Part shown: in pieces, positions 33,808 through 42,696 of the stretch | Position numbering within the stretch: the stretch's first letter is position 1 | Layout of the letters: each line of letters starts with the position of its first letter | NCBI RefSeq assembly: GCF_030315975.1 | Contig: NZ_JASXSZ010000003.1 | Span: 186,001 to 250,000 of the forward strand | Length of the DNA stretch: 64,000 nt | Source of the DNA: Microbacterium candidum | Lineage (GTDB): Bacteria; Actinomycetota; Actinomycetes; Actinomycetales; Microbacteriaceae | Direction of reading: 5' to 3' | Program-made: the position numbers and the translations under genes | Notes under the pieces: model-generated | What the model saw: the letters and a program-made list of their open reading frames with translations, nothing else | What the model was told of the DNA's origin: nothing | Databases searched by the model: none

Positions 33808-34822
33808 CCTGCGCGACACGGGTACGCCGGAGGACGAGACCGAGCTCGCGATCGAGGGCGCGCTGCGTCCTTCGTCGCTGGCCGAGTTCGTCGGGCAGAA
33901 GAAGGTCCGCGGCCAGCTCCAGCTGCTCCTCGATGCGGCGCGCATCCAGCAGCGTCCCGCCGACCACATCCTCCTTTCCGGTCCTCCCGGGCTCGGCAAG
34001 ACGACGCTCGCGATGATCGTCGCTCACGAGAGCGGGCGGCCGCTGCGGCTCTCGAGCGGGCCCGCCATCCAGCACGCGGGCGACCTCGCGGCACTGCTGT
34101 CGAGCCTCACGCCGGGCGAGGTGCTCTTCATCGACGAGGTGCACCGCATGGCGCGCTCCGCCGAAGAGATGCTCTACCTCGCGATGGAGGACTTCCGCAT
34201 CGACATCATGGTCGGCAAGGGCGCCGGTGCGACGAGCATCCCGCTCGATCTCGCGCCGTTCACGCTCGTCGGCGCGACGACGCGCTCCGGACTTCTGCCG
34301 AACCCGCTGCGCGACCGGTTCGGCTTCACCGGGCACTTGGAGTACTACGACCCGGAAGAGCTCGAGCGGGTCGTCGAGCGCTCGGCGGCGATGCTCGGCG
34401 TCGCGCTGCCCCCGCAGGCCCGCGCCGAGATCGCCCGGCGATCGCGCGGCACTCCGCGCATCGCCAACCGCCTGCTGCGGCGTGTGCGCGACTATGCGAT
34501 CGTCCATCGCACCGACGCCGACGAGGCCTCCGTGGCCGCTGCGCTCGAACTGTACGACGTCGATTCGATCGGGCTCGACCGGCTCGACCGCGCGGTGCTG
34601 GACGCCCTCGTCCGGCGCTTCCGCGGCGGCCCCGTCGGCCTCTCGACGCTCGCGGTCGCGGTCGGCGAGGAGCCTGAGACGATCGAGTCCGTGGTGGAGC
34701 CCTATCTCGTCCGCATCGGGTTCATGGGCCGCACGCCGCGCGGCCGCGTGGCCACTCCGGAGGCGTATGCGCACCTCGGCGCACCCCACCCGGACGGGGT
34801 CATCAGATTGGATGACTTATAA
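33800..34822 (+). CDS. ruvB: Holliday junction branch migration ATPase RuvB
   Basis: 340-aa AAA+ motor. Walker A '[14 protein letters not shown]', Walker B 'LFIDEVHRM', sensor region '[17 protein letters not shown]' with Arg finger, and a winged-helix C-terminus. GTG 33800 lies inside the ruvA end. Its TAA stop sits within a consensus TATAAT (34818-34823) that probably starts the yajC-secDF transcript. Confidence 0.97.
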   Translation: MDDLRDTGTPEDETELAIEGALRPSSLAEFVGQKKVRGQLQLLLDAARIQQRPADHILLSGPPGLGKTTLAMIVAHESGRPLRLSSGPAIQHAGDLAALLSSLTPGEVLFIDEVHRMARSAEEMLYLAMEDFRIDIMVGKGAGATSIPLDLAPFTLVGATTRSGLLPNPLRDRFGFTGHLEYYDPEELERVVERSAAMLGVALPPQARAEIARRSRGTPRIANRLLRRVRDYAIVHRTDADEASVAAALELYDVDSIGLDRLDRAVLDALVRRFRGGPVGLSTLAVAVGEEPETIESVVEPYLVRIGFMGRTPRGRVATPEAYAHLGAPHPDGVIRLDDL

Positions 34823-34823
34823 T
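34818..34823 (+). promoter_or_regulatory. Consensus -10 (TATAAT) for yajC-secDF
   Basis: Perfect TATAAT overlapping the ruvB stop codon; no convincing -35. Transcription would start near 34830, giving a leader of about 75 nt. Confidence 0.55.
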
Positions 34824-34905
34824 CGGGGAGGCTCTCAGCCACCACACAGCCCCCTCGGCGACGCAGCCCCTGGCACGCGCCGATATCGAAAGGTGCGACC
34901 TCCGC

Positions 34906-35322
34906 ATGCAGTTCATTCAGCAGTACGGCCTGATCATCCTCCTGGCCGTCCTCCTCGTCTTCATGTTCTGGAGCTCGCGTCGCCGCATGGCCAAGCAGAA
35001 GCTCGAGCAGGAGGCGAAGGCCAAGCAGACGGTTCCCGGCGCAGAGGTGATGCTGCAGGGCGGCCTGTACGGCACGATCATCTCGTTCGACCCCGAGAAC
35101 CTCGACCAGCCGGCGATCGTCGAGATCGCTCCTGGCGTCGACATCAAGGTCCACAGCCAGGCCATCCTCCGCGTCGTGACCCCCACCGAGGAGCCCGGCG
35201 CGCACGAGGCGATCGACGGCTCGCACGAGTCCATCGAGCAGGGCGACGCCGCCCCGCACGTGGAGACCGCCGAGGAGACCGCGGAGCGGCTCAAGAACGA
35301 GAACGACTCCGACCAGAAGTGA
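34906..35322 (+). CDS. yajC: Preprotein translocase subunit YajC
   Basis: 138 aa. One N-terminal membrane helix ('LIILLAVLLVFMFWSSRRRM'), then the conserved cytoplasmic 'GAEVMLQGGLYGTIISFD' domain and a long acidic tail (Asp/Glu-rich, residues 100-138). Accessory subunit of SecDF in protein export. GAAAGG lies rather far upstream of the ATG. First gene of yajC-secD-secF. Confidence 0.95.
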   Translation: MQFIQQYGLIILLAVLLVFMFWSSRRRMAKQKLEQEAKAKQTVPGAEVMLQGGLYGTIISFDPENLDQPAIVEIAPGVDIKVHSQAILRVVTPTEEPGAHEAIDGSHESIEQGDAAPHVETAEETAERLKNENDSDQK

Positions 35323-35366
35323 CCGTGGCGGCCAGAAGCCGCCCCGCCAGAGAAAGCTGACCCTTC

Positions 35367-37112
35367 GTGGCCACATCCACTCCCGTCCGGCATGCGTGGC
35401 GTGCGCTGACCGGACTCCTCATCATCATCGCGGTGCTGTTCGGCATCAACGCGGTCGGCGTCTACGTCTTCAAGCAGAGCTCATGGGTGCCGCAGCTGGC
35501 TCTCGACCTGCAGGGCGGCACGCAGATCATCCTCGAGGCGCAGACCGCCAACGGGAGCGCGCCGACGACCGACCAGATGAACCAGGCGGTGACGATCATC
35601 CGTCAGCGCATCGACGCCTCGGGCGTCGGCGAGTCGGATGTGACCACCGAGGGCGGCAAGAACATCGTCGTCCAGATCCCGGGCCAGGCGGACGAGCAGA
35701 CGCGCAAGCGCATCGAGGCGTCCGCCCAGCTGCAGCTGCGCGCCGTGCTGTTCACCGGGTCGCCCGCGACGAGCTTCGTCGGGCAGGACGGCAAGTCGAC
35801 GCCGTACCCGACGCCGGATCCGTCTCTGCGGGCCACGCCGACGGTGGCACCGACGAACGGCAGCGACACGAACTGGATCACGCCCGAGCTGCAGGCGCAG
35901 TACCTCGCGTACGACTGCAAGGACAAGGCGAACGATCCGGCCAATGCGCCGAAGGACCAGCCGCTCATCACCTGCAACCCGGCCGGCACTGAGAAGTTCA
36001 TCCTCGGGCCGGTCGAGCTCGACGGCTCGTCGATCAGCGACGCGACCTCCGGGGTCAACACGCAGAACGGCCAGTGGACCGTCAACCTGAAGTTCAACGC
36101 CGACGGCACGAAGACGTTCGGTGAGATCAGCCAGCGTCTGTACGGGAAGACTGCGCCGCTGAACCAGTTCGCGTTCGTCCTCGACGGGTACGTGCTTTCG
36201 GCACCGTCGATGAACGCGGTCATCCTCGACGGCAACCCGAGCATCTCTGGATCGTTCACGCAGCAGTCGGCTCAGGTCCTGGCTGACCAGCTGAAGTACG
36301 GCGCGCTGCCCTTGAGCTTCAAGGTCGTGAGCTCCGACACCATTTCGGCGACGCTCGGCTCGCAGCAGCTGATGATCGGCCTCATCGCCGGCCTCATCGG
36401 TCTCGCGCTCGTCGCGGTGTACTCGCTGATCGTCTACCGCGCGCTCGGGTTCGTGATCATCGCGTCCCTCGCGGTGATGGGCGTCATCACCTATCTGATG
36501 CTCTGCATCCTCGGCTGGCGCATGGGCTTCCGCCTGTCGCTCGCCGGCGTCGCGGGCCTCATCGTGACGATCGGCTTCACAGCGGACTCGTTCATCGTGT
36601 ACTTCGAGCGAATACGAGACGAGCTGCGCGAAGGCAAGACCATCACGAGCGCCGTCGAAGACGGCTGGGGCCGAGCGAAGCGCACGATCTACGTGTCGAA
36701 GTCGATCAACATCCTCGCCGCAGTGGTGCTGTACATCCTCGCCGACGCGACGGTCAAGGGCTTCGCGTTCACGCTGGGCCTCACGACCCTGATCGACATC
36801 ATGATCTTCATCCTCTTCACGCACCCCGTGATGCAGCTGCTTGCGCGCACGCGGTTCTTCGGCTCCGGCCACAAGCTCTCGGGTCTCGACCCGGATGCGC
36901 TGGGCGCCGTATATCGCGGACGTGCGGAGTTCCGCGCCCCGGTGGCCTCCGTCTCGAAGGGCCGCGTGGCTCGTTCGCGCGGTGAGGCCGAGCGCCGGCA
37001 GACGATCGCCGAACGCAAGCAGGCGCAGGAGCTCGCAGAGGCGGGCAGCGTGACCGCGAAGGGCGGCACGGGGGATGCGTCGACGAAGAACTCCGCGAAG
37101 GGCGACGACTGA
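35367..37112 (+). CDS. secD: Protein translocase subunit SecD
   Basis: 581 aa. First helix at about residues 12-34, a large extracytoplasmic region with 'LDLQGGTQIILEAQ' (a SecD signature), then five C-terminal helices with 'GVAGLIVTIGFTADSFIVYFERIRDE'. The extracytoplasmic domain holds a Pro/Thr insertion around residues 145-180 and the C-terminus a basic/Glu-rich tail of about 70 residues. Uses the proton gradient to pull proteins out of SecYEG. GTG start 35367; 1-nt overlap with secF. Confidence 0.95.
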   Translation: MATSTPVRHAWRALTGLLIIIAVLFGINAVGVYVFKQSSWVPQLALDLQGGTQIILEAQTANGSAPTTDQMNQAVTIIRQRIDASGVGESDVTTEGGKNIVVQIPGQADEQTRKRIEASAQLQLRAVLFTGSPATSFVGQDGKSTPYPTPDPSLRATPTVAPTNGSDTNWITPELQAQYLAYDCKDKANDPANAPKDQPLITCNPAGTEKFILGPVELDGSSISDATSGVNTQNGQWTVNLKFNADGTKTFGEISQRLYGKTAPLNQFAFVLDGYVLSAPSMNAVILDGNPSISGSFTQQSAQVLADQLKYGALPLSFKVVSSDTISATLGSQQLMIGLIAGLIGLALVAVYSLIVYRALGFVIIASLAVMGVITYLMLCILGWRMGFRLSLAGVAGLIVTIGFTADSFIVYFERIRDELREGKTITSAVEDGWGRAKRTIYVSKSINILAAVVLYILADATVKGFAFTLGLTTLIDIMIFILFTHPVMQLLARTRFFGSGHKLSGLDPDALGAVYRGRAEFRAPVASVSKGRVARSRGEAERRQTIAERKQAQELAEAGSVTAKGGTGDASTKNSAKGDD

Positions 37113-38101
37113 TGGGCCGCATGAGCCAGTTCGGCAACGATCTCTACTCGGGCAAGGTCTCCTTCCCCTTCATCGGCCGACGCCGCCTGTGGTTCATCAT
37201 CGCGAGCGTGCTCGTCCTGGCCTCGGTGCTCGTCCCGCTGTTCCGTCCGATCCAGTTCTCCATCGAGTTCACGGGCGGAGCGCAGTTCACGGTCTCGAAC
37301 GTCGCGAATCCGAACCAGCAGACGGCGACGGATGCGGTGCACTCCGTCGTTCCGGGTGCGGTCACCAAGGTCACGACGGTCGGCAAGGACACCGTGCGCG
37401 TCCAGACCGACCAGATGAGTCCCGAGCAGACGCAGGCGGTCTCGAAGGCGCTCGCCGACGCGTACAACGTCCCGGAGAGCGAGGTCACGACCTCGTTCAT
37501 CGGCCCGAGCTGGGGTGCCGACGTCACGCGGCAGTCGCTGTGGGGCCTTGCGATCTTCCTCGCGCTGACGTTCCTCATCCTCGCGCTGTACTTCCGCACC
37601 TGGAAGATGTCGATGTCGGCGATCATCGGACTCGTGGACGTGCTGATCATCACGATCGGCGTCTACGCGGCGTGCGGCTTCGCGATCTCGCCGGCGGCGG
37701 TCATCGGCTTCCTCACGATCCTCGCGTACTCGCTGTACGACACTACAGTCGTCTTCGACAAGATCCGTGAGAATACGAGGGCCGACGGTGAGGGGATGAC
37801 CCGCACCTTCGGCGAGTCGGTGAACCTCGCGGTCAACCAGACGCTCATCCGTTCGATCAACACGACGGTCGTCGCCATCCTCCCGGTCGGCGCGATCCTG
37901 TTCATCGGCGTGTTCTGGCTCGGCGCGCAGACGCTCAGCGACATCTCGCTGTCGATCTTCGTCGGCATCATCGTGGCCGCGTATTCGACGCTGTTCGTCG
38001 CGGCACCTCTGTACTCGCTCTTCCGCGAGTCGGAGCCGGCGATCAAGACGCATGACACGAAGGTGCGCTCGACGCGGGCGAAGGCGGTGGCCGCGGCCTG
38101 A
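37112..38101 (+). CDS. secF: Protein translocase subunit SecF
   Basis: 329 aa, six helices. 'FSIEFTGGAQFTVSNV' after the first helix and 'LTILAYSLYDTTVVFDKIRENTR' are SecF signatures. The ATG overlaps the secD TGA by one base; an internal ATG at 37121 (MSQFGNDLYSG) is the alternative start. Forms the SecDF-YajC complex with the upstream genes. Confidence 0.95.
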   Translation: MGRMSQFGNDLYSGKVSFPFIGRRRLWFIIASVLVLASVLVPLFRPIQFSIEFTGGAQFTVSNVANPNQQTATDAVHSVVPGAVTKVTTVGKDTVRVQTDQMSPEQTQAVSKALADAYNVPESEVTTSFIGPSWGADVTRQSLWGLAIFLALTFLILALYFRTWKMSMSAIIGLVDVLIITIGVYAACGFAISPAAVIGFLTILAYSLYDTTVVFDKIRENTRADGEGMTRTFGESVNLAVNQTLIRSINTTVVAILPVGAILFIGVFWLGAQTLSDISLSIFVGIIVAAYSTLFVAAPLYSLFRESEPAIKTHDTKVRSTRAKAVAAA

Positions 38102-38116
38102 GGGTCTGCCCGGGCA

Positions 38117-38122
38117 TAGGAT
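38117..38122 (+). promoter_or_regulatory. Possible relA -10
   Basis: TAGGAT, 32 nt before the relA ATG, with a GGAGGGTGGGGG purine tract between. Confidence 0.4.
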
Positions 38123-38154
38123 GAGGGGATCCAGCGGAGGGTGGGGGTGACGGG

Positions 38155-40407
38155 ATGACCGAGACCGCCGCTGCCGCTGGGCAGTCCTCTTCGCTGCGCC
38201 GTCTGGTTCCGCGTATCTTCTCGCGTTCGGTGCGCCGCGACGGGGTCGACCAGCTGCTGCACACCGTCCGGGCGCACCACCCGAAGGGCGACCTCGCGGT
38301 CGTCGAACGGGCGTATGCCGTCGCCGAGCGGGCACACGACGGGCAGGTGCGGCAGAGCGGCGAGCCCTACATCACGCACCCGCTGGCCGTGGCCCAGATC
38401 CTCGCGGATCTCGGGCTCGGCCCGCGGGCGATCGCCGCCGCGCTGCTGCACGACACCGTCGAGGACACGGACTACACGCTCGAGGCCCTGGCCGACGAGT
38501 TCGGCGACGAGGTCGCCATGCTGGTCGACGGCGTCACCAAGCTCGACAAGGTCAAGTACGGGGAGAGCGCGCAGGCCGAGACGGTCCGCAAGATGATCGT
38601 CGCGATGTCCAAGGACATCCGGGTCCTGCTCATCAAGCTCGCCGACCGCCTGCACAACGCGCGCACGTGGGGTTTCGTGCCCCCAGAGAAGGCGCAGAAG
38701 AAGGCGACGGAGACCCTCGAGATCTACGCGCCGCTGGCCCATCGCCTCGGCATCCAGACGATCAAGTCCGAACTCGAGGATCTGTCGTTCGCCGTTCTGC
38801 ACCCGAAGCTCTACGCCGAGATCGAGAGCCTCGTGCGCCAGCGCACGCCGCAGCGCGAGCAGTACGTGCACACCGTCATCGAGTCGGTCGAGACCGACCT
38901 GCGCGAGCTGCGCATCCGGGGGAACGTCCTGGGGCGGCCGAAGCAGCTGTACTCCGTCTATCAGAAGATGGTCGTGCGCGGTCGCGAGTTCGACGACATC
39001 TACGATCTCATCGGCATCCGCGTCATCGTCGGCACGGTGCGCGACTGCTACGCCGTGCTGGGTGCGATCCACGCGCGCTGGACACCGCTGCCCGGCCGGT
39101 TCAAGGACTACATCGCCACGCCGAAGTTCAACCTCTACCAGTCGCTGCACACGACGGTGATCGGGCCTGGCGGCCGCACCGTGGAGATCCAGATCCGTAC
39201 CCACGAGATGCACCAGCAGGCCGAGTACGGCGTCGCGGCGCACTGGAAGTACAAGGAGCGGATGGCCGGCGGCAAGAGCGACGCCAAGGCCTTCGACACC
39301 GACATGGCGTGGCTCGCCCGCATCTCGGACTGGCAGGCGGAGACGGCGGATCCGGGGGAGTTCCTCGATTCGCTGCGCTTCGAGATCGGCGCGAAAGAGG
39401 TCTACGTCTTCACGCCGAAGGGGCGCGTGATCGGCCTCCCGTCGGGCGCCACCCCCGTCGACTTCGCCTACGCGGTGCACACCGAGATCGGGCACCGCAC
39501 GATGGGCGCCAAGGTCAACGGGCGTCTCGTGCCGCTGGAGTCCACGCTGTCCAGCGGCGATGTCGTCGAGGTGTTCACCTCGAAGAACCCGGATGCCGGG
39601 CCCAGCCAGGACTGGCTGAGCTTCGTCAAGAGCACGCGTGCGCGGAGCAAGATCCGCGGCTGGTTCACGAAGGAGCGCCGGGAAGAGGCGATCGAGCAGG
39701 GCAAGGAGGCGATCGCCCGCGCGATGCGCCGGCAGAACCTTCCGCTGCAGCGGCTCATGAGCCAGGACTCGTTCACCGAGGTGGCGCACCAGCTGCGGTA
39801 CGAAGACGTCTCCGCGCTGTACGCGGCGGTCGGCGAGGGGCACGTCTCGACGCAGTCGGTCATCGAGAAGGTCACCGCGCTCGTCACCGTCAACGAGACC
39901 GTCACCGGTCCGATCGAGCTGCCGCATGTCGGTCGCGCGCGTCAGCAGCGCGCCGGCGACTCCGGTGTCCTCGTGCGCGGAGCCCCTGACATCCTCGTCA
40001 AGCTCGCGAAGTGCTGCACGCCCGTTCCGGGCGACCCGATCGTGGGCTTCGTGACGCGCGGGAGCGGCGTGTCCGTGCACCGCGCGGACTGCACCAACGT
40101 GAAGTCGCTCATGGCGGATCCGGAGCGCCTCATCGAGGTCGAATGGGCACCGACGTCCAAGAGCATCTTCCTCGTGCAGATCCAGGTGGAGGCCCTCGAC
40201 CGGTCCGGACTCCTCAGCGACGTCACCCGTGTCCTCAGCGAGCATCACGTCAACATCCTGTCGGCGACCGTGCAGACGACGAACGACCGCCTCGCGCTCA
40301 GCCGTTTCGTGTTCGAGATGGGCGACATCGTCCACCTCGACCGCGTCCTGAACGCCGTGCGGCGCATCGACGCGGTCTACGACGTGTACCGTGTGACCTC
40401 CTCCTGA
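38155..40407 (+). CDS. relA: Bifunctional (p)ppGpp synthetase/hydrolase (Rel)
   Basis: 750-aa long RSH enzyme of the stringent response. HD hydrolase domain with 'ALLHDTVEDTDYT' (intact), synthetase domain ('FDDIYDLIGIRVIVGTVRDCY', 'GRFKDYIATPKFNLYQSLHTTV'), TGS ('VYVFTPKGRVIGLPSGATPV'), a Cys-containing conserved domain ('AKCCTPVPGD') and C-terminal ACT. Both active sites look functional, as expected for the single Rel of actinobacteria. The 3' end overlaps the convergent AbiEi-like gene by 31 bp. Confidence 0.97.
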   Translation: MTETAAAAGQSSSLRRLVPRIFSRSVRRDGVDQLLHTVRAHHPKGDLAVVERAYAVAERAHDGQVRQSGEPYITHPLAVAQILADLGLGPRAIAAALLHDTVEDTDYTLEALADEFGDEVAMLVDGVTKLDKVKYGESAQAETVRKMIVAMSKDIRVLLIKLADRLHNARTWGFVPPEKAQKKATETLEIYAPLAHRLGIQTIKSELEDLSFAVLHPKLYAEIESLVRQRTPQREQYVHTVIESVETDLRELRIRGNVLGRPKQLYSVYQKMVVRGREFDDIYDLIGIRVIVGTVRDCYAVLGAIHARWTPLPGRFKDYIATPKFNLYQSLHTTVIGPGGRTVEIQIRTHEMHQQAEYGVAAHWKYKERMAGGKSDAKAFDTDMAWLARISDWQAETADPGEFLDSLRFEIGAKEVYVFTPKGRVIGLPSGATPVDFAYAVHTEIGHRTMGAKVNGRLVPLESTLSSGDVVEVFTSKNPDAGPSQDWLSFVKSTRARSKIRGWFTKERREEAIEQGKEAIARAMRRQNLPLQRLMSQDSFTEVAHQLRYEDVSALYAAVGEGHVSTQSVIEKVTALVTVNETVTGPIELPHVGRARQQRAGDSGVLVRGAPDILVKLAKCCTPVPGDPIVGFVTRGSGVSVHRADCTNVKSLMADPERLIEVEWAPTSKSIFLVQIQVEALDRSGLLSDVTRVLSEHHVNILSATVQTTNDRLALSRFVFEMGDIVHLDRVLNAVRRIDAVYDVYRVTSS

Positions 40408-40937
40408 ATCCGCGCGCGGAGCCGTGCACGCCCTGCGCGCTTCGCCCACACCGGTCCCTGGCGGTCGAGCCACGCCAGCGCGTGAGCGGCGAGGCCCGGT
40501 TCGGCATCCGCGAACCGCTCGAACGCCGAGGTGTGCGCCGCATCGTCGACGCGGGCGAGGTCGGCGAGCGTCCGCTCAGGCGTCGTGACGAGCACGCCGC
40601 CGATCCGGTGCAGATCGCCGTCGGGCACGCATACATCCCGGTAGTGCGTCCGTGAGTCCACCAGCGCGTGCGCGCGACGCCCGACGGCACGCTGGACCGT
40701 GTGCCGCGCCGGCGGTTCGCCGATCGCGCCGTGTACCCATGCCGCGGTCAGGTGCGAGGCGGCGAGGGTGGTTCCGACGACCGGAAGAAGGGATGCGGCG
40801 CGCAGCGCCGCGGTCTCCACCGTGTCCGCGGGTGCATAGGCGCAGCCGACTTCGACGACGTGTCCGTCGAGCCGGGCGGCGCACAGCTCCGCCTCCGAGA
40901 GCCGATCACCGGGGAAGAAGAGGAACGCGCGATGCAT
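40377..40937 (-). CDS. AbiEi-like / restriction-associated orphan protein
   Basis: 186 aa. The stretch 'GVLVTTPERTLADLARVDD' with the preceding 'HYRDVCVPDGDLHRIGG' resembles the C-terminal part of type IV antitoxin AbiEi-family proteins that are frequent in Microbacteriaceae. The usual N-terminal winged helix is not evident. No AbiEii-type nucleotidyltransferase toxin lies next to it. It is convergent with and overlaps the relA end by 31 bp. Function unknown. Confidence 0.6.
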   Translation of the reverse strand: MHRAFLFFPGDRLSEAELCAARLDGHVVEVGCAYAPADTVETAALRAASLLPVVGTTLAASHLTAAWVHGAIGEPPARHTVQRAVGRRAHALVDSRTHYRDVCVPDGDLHRIGGVLVTTPERTLADLARVDDAAHTSAFERFADAEPGLAAHALAWLDRQGPVWAKRAGRARLRARIQEEVTRYTS

Positions 40938-40999
40938 GCACGGAAGTGTGCCGCATCGCGCGTCGCGGCGTTCGCCGCATCCGTCTTCCTGTGGATCAA

Positions 41000-42256
41000 T
41001 CAGCCGCCGAGCGCGCGCAGCCAGGTCTTGCGGGCTTCGAGCGCCTCGGATGCCTGCGCGATCGCGGCCTTGTCTCCCGACGCCTGCGCTGCGGCGAGCT
41101 CGGCCTCGAGCTTCTCGATGGCCTCCGTCAGCTGCCGCGTCATGTCATTGGCGCGGGCCTTGGTCTCGGGGTTGTTGCGCTTCCAGTCCGAGTCCTCGCG
41201 GGTGCGCAGCGCCTGCTCGACCTTGCGGAGCTCGTCGTCGAGCGCGCGCTCCTTGTCGCGCGGGAAGATGCGGCCGATCTCGTCCCAGCGACGCTGGATG
41301 CCGGTGAGCAGCGTGCGCGCGGCAGGCAGGCTCTGCTCGTCGGCGACGGCTGCGGCCTCGACCAGAAGCGCACGCTTCTGGTCGATCTTCTCGCGCGACT
41401 CCTCCGCCTCCGCGGTCTCGCGGTCGGCGCGCGCGCCGTACAGCGCGTCGCCGGCGGCCTTGAAGCGGGCCCACAGTGCGTCGTCGACCTTCTTGCCTGC
41501 GCGACCGGCGCCCTTCCACTGGTCGAGAAGATCGCGGTAGGCGCCGATGCCGTCCTCGCCGCGCGGTGCGAGCGCCTCGGCCTTCTCCACGAGACGCGTC
41601 TTGGCGTCACGGGCGGCCTTGTGGGTCTCGTCGAGCTCGGCGTAGAACTCGCGGCGGTGCTTGTCGACGGTCGCGCGAGCGTCGCGGAATCGCTTCCAGA
41701 GCTGCTGGGCGACGGACTTCGGCAGGCGCGGGCCGTTCTGCTGCTGGGACTGCCACTGGTCGAAGAGCGAGGTCATCTCGGCGCCGGCCTGGCGCCACTG
41801 GACCGTGCGGGGGTCGCGAGCGGCCAGTGCCTCGGCCTGCTCGACGAGCACGGTGCGCTCCCGGATCGCCTCGTCGACGGCCTCGCGGGCGGCGGCGGCT
41901 TCTGTCTCGGTGGCGGCGGACAGCTCAGCGACGAGCGCCTCGAGGCGGGCGTCGAGCGACGCGAGATCCCCGACGGCGGCAGCGCCCGAGACCTTGCCGC
42001 GCAGCGTCGAGGCCGTGGAGCGGAGGTCGGATGCGGACGCACCGCCACGGCGGTGGCGGACCTCGAGGAGCGTGACCTCACCGGCGAGGTCGGTGTACTT
42101 GCGCTCGTAGTAGGCGAGGGCCTCTTCGGCCGACCCGTCGGGGTACTGGCCGACGACGCGCCACTCTGCGCCTTCGCGCACCGACACGGTGCCGTCTTCT
42201 TCGACGCGGCCCCAGGGCTCGGTCTGGTCGGGGGTGGATTCTGCCGTTGCAGTCAC
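41000..42256 (-). CDS. DUF349 domain-containing coiled-coil protein
   Basis: 418 aa, mostly alpha-helical and highly charged, with several DUF349 repeats ('LWKRFRDARATVDKHRREFY', 'LWARFKAAGDALYGARADRE', 'RWDEIGRIFPRDKERALDDE'). No enzyme motif or signal peptide; DUF349 proteins may bind nucleic acid or the ribosome. GTG 42256 is preferred because GAGG lies 8 nt upstream; GTG 42265 is possible. A minus-strand TAGGCT about 50 nt upstream may be the -10. Confidence 0.88.
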   Translation of the reverse strand: MTATAESTPDQTEPWGRVEEDGTVSVREGAEWRVVGQYPDGSAEEALAYYERKYTDLAGEVTLLEVRHRRGGASASDLRSTASTLRGKVSGAAAVGDLASLDARLEALVAELSAATETEAAAAREAVDEAIRERTVLVEQAEALAARDPRTVQWRQAGAEMTSLFDQWQSQQQNGPRLPKSVAQQLWKRFRDARATVDKHRREFYAELDETHKAARDAKTRLVEKAEALAPRGEDGIGAYRDLLDQWKGAGRAGKKVDDALWARFKAAGDALYGARADRETAEAEESREKIDQKRALLVEAAAVADEQSLPAARTLLTGIQRRWDEIGRIFPRDKERALDDELRKVEQALRTREDSDWKRNNPETKARANDMTRQLTEAIEKLEAELAAAQASGDKAAIAQASEALEARKTWLRALGG

Positions 42257-42346
42257 GGGGTGCACCTCGTCGCGGCGCCAGGCGCCTGTCGGGGGGGAAT
42301 GGACGGATCTCAGCCTAGTACGCCGGTCACGGCGCTCCGAGGTCGC

Positions 42347-42595
42347 TCAGGACGCGCTCGGCGCGGGCGACGGCGTGCTCGACGGCGACGGGTGCGAGGC
42401 GCCCGGTCCGGCCGTGAAGTAGAGGATCTGCCCGCCGAGGATCGCAAGGATCAGGATGCCGCCTGCGACACCTGCGATGACATCGTCGCGGGTGCGTCGG
42501 CGGACCTGACCGTCGTGGAACTCCTTGCGCGCGAGATACGCACGATTGCGATCGCGCACCTCACGGTCTGCGCGCCCCTTGCCGCCAGTGGCCAC
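42347..42595 (-). CDS. Small membrane protein, unknown function
   Basis: 82 aa: a basic N-terminal half (Arg-rich, 'RDRNRAYLARKEFHDGQVRRR'-like), one membrane helix at about 38-60 ('DVIAGVAGGILILAILGGQI') and a Ser/Pro-rich outer tail. N-in single-span topology expected. GTG 42595 follows AAGGAGG. Divergent from rarA. No family recognised. Confidence 0.75.
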   Translation of the reverse strand: MATGGKGRADREVRDRNRAYLARKEFHDGQVRRRTRDDVIAGVAGGILILAILGGQILYFTAGPGASHPSPSSTPSPAPSAS

Positions 42596-42684
42596 GTGTC
42601 CTCCTTCGCACCGCCCGTTGCGGGCGGGACGATCCTATTAGCCGTCCGCAGGTCGGCAAAAAGCCGGGTGTCGGCGCCGCCGGA

Positions 42685-42690
42685 TAGCCT
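42685..42690 (+). promoter_or_regulatory. Leaderless-type -10 for rarA
   Basis: TAGCCT ends 6 nt before GTG 42697. Confidence 0.55.
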
Positions 42691-42696
42691 GGACGG

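Noticed and set aside
37663..40473. A 936-aa minus-strand open frame opposite secF and rel
   Set aside because: Antisense to conserved genes with intact motifs; composition is that of a GC-bias artefact.
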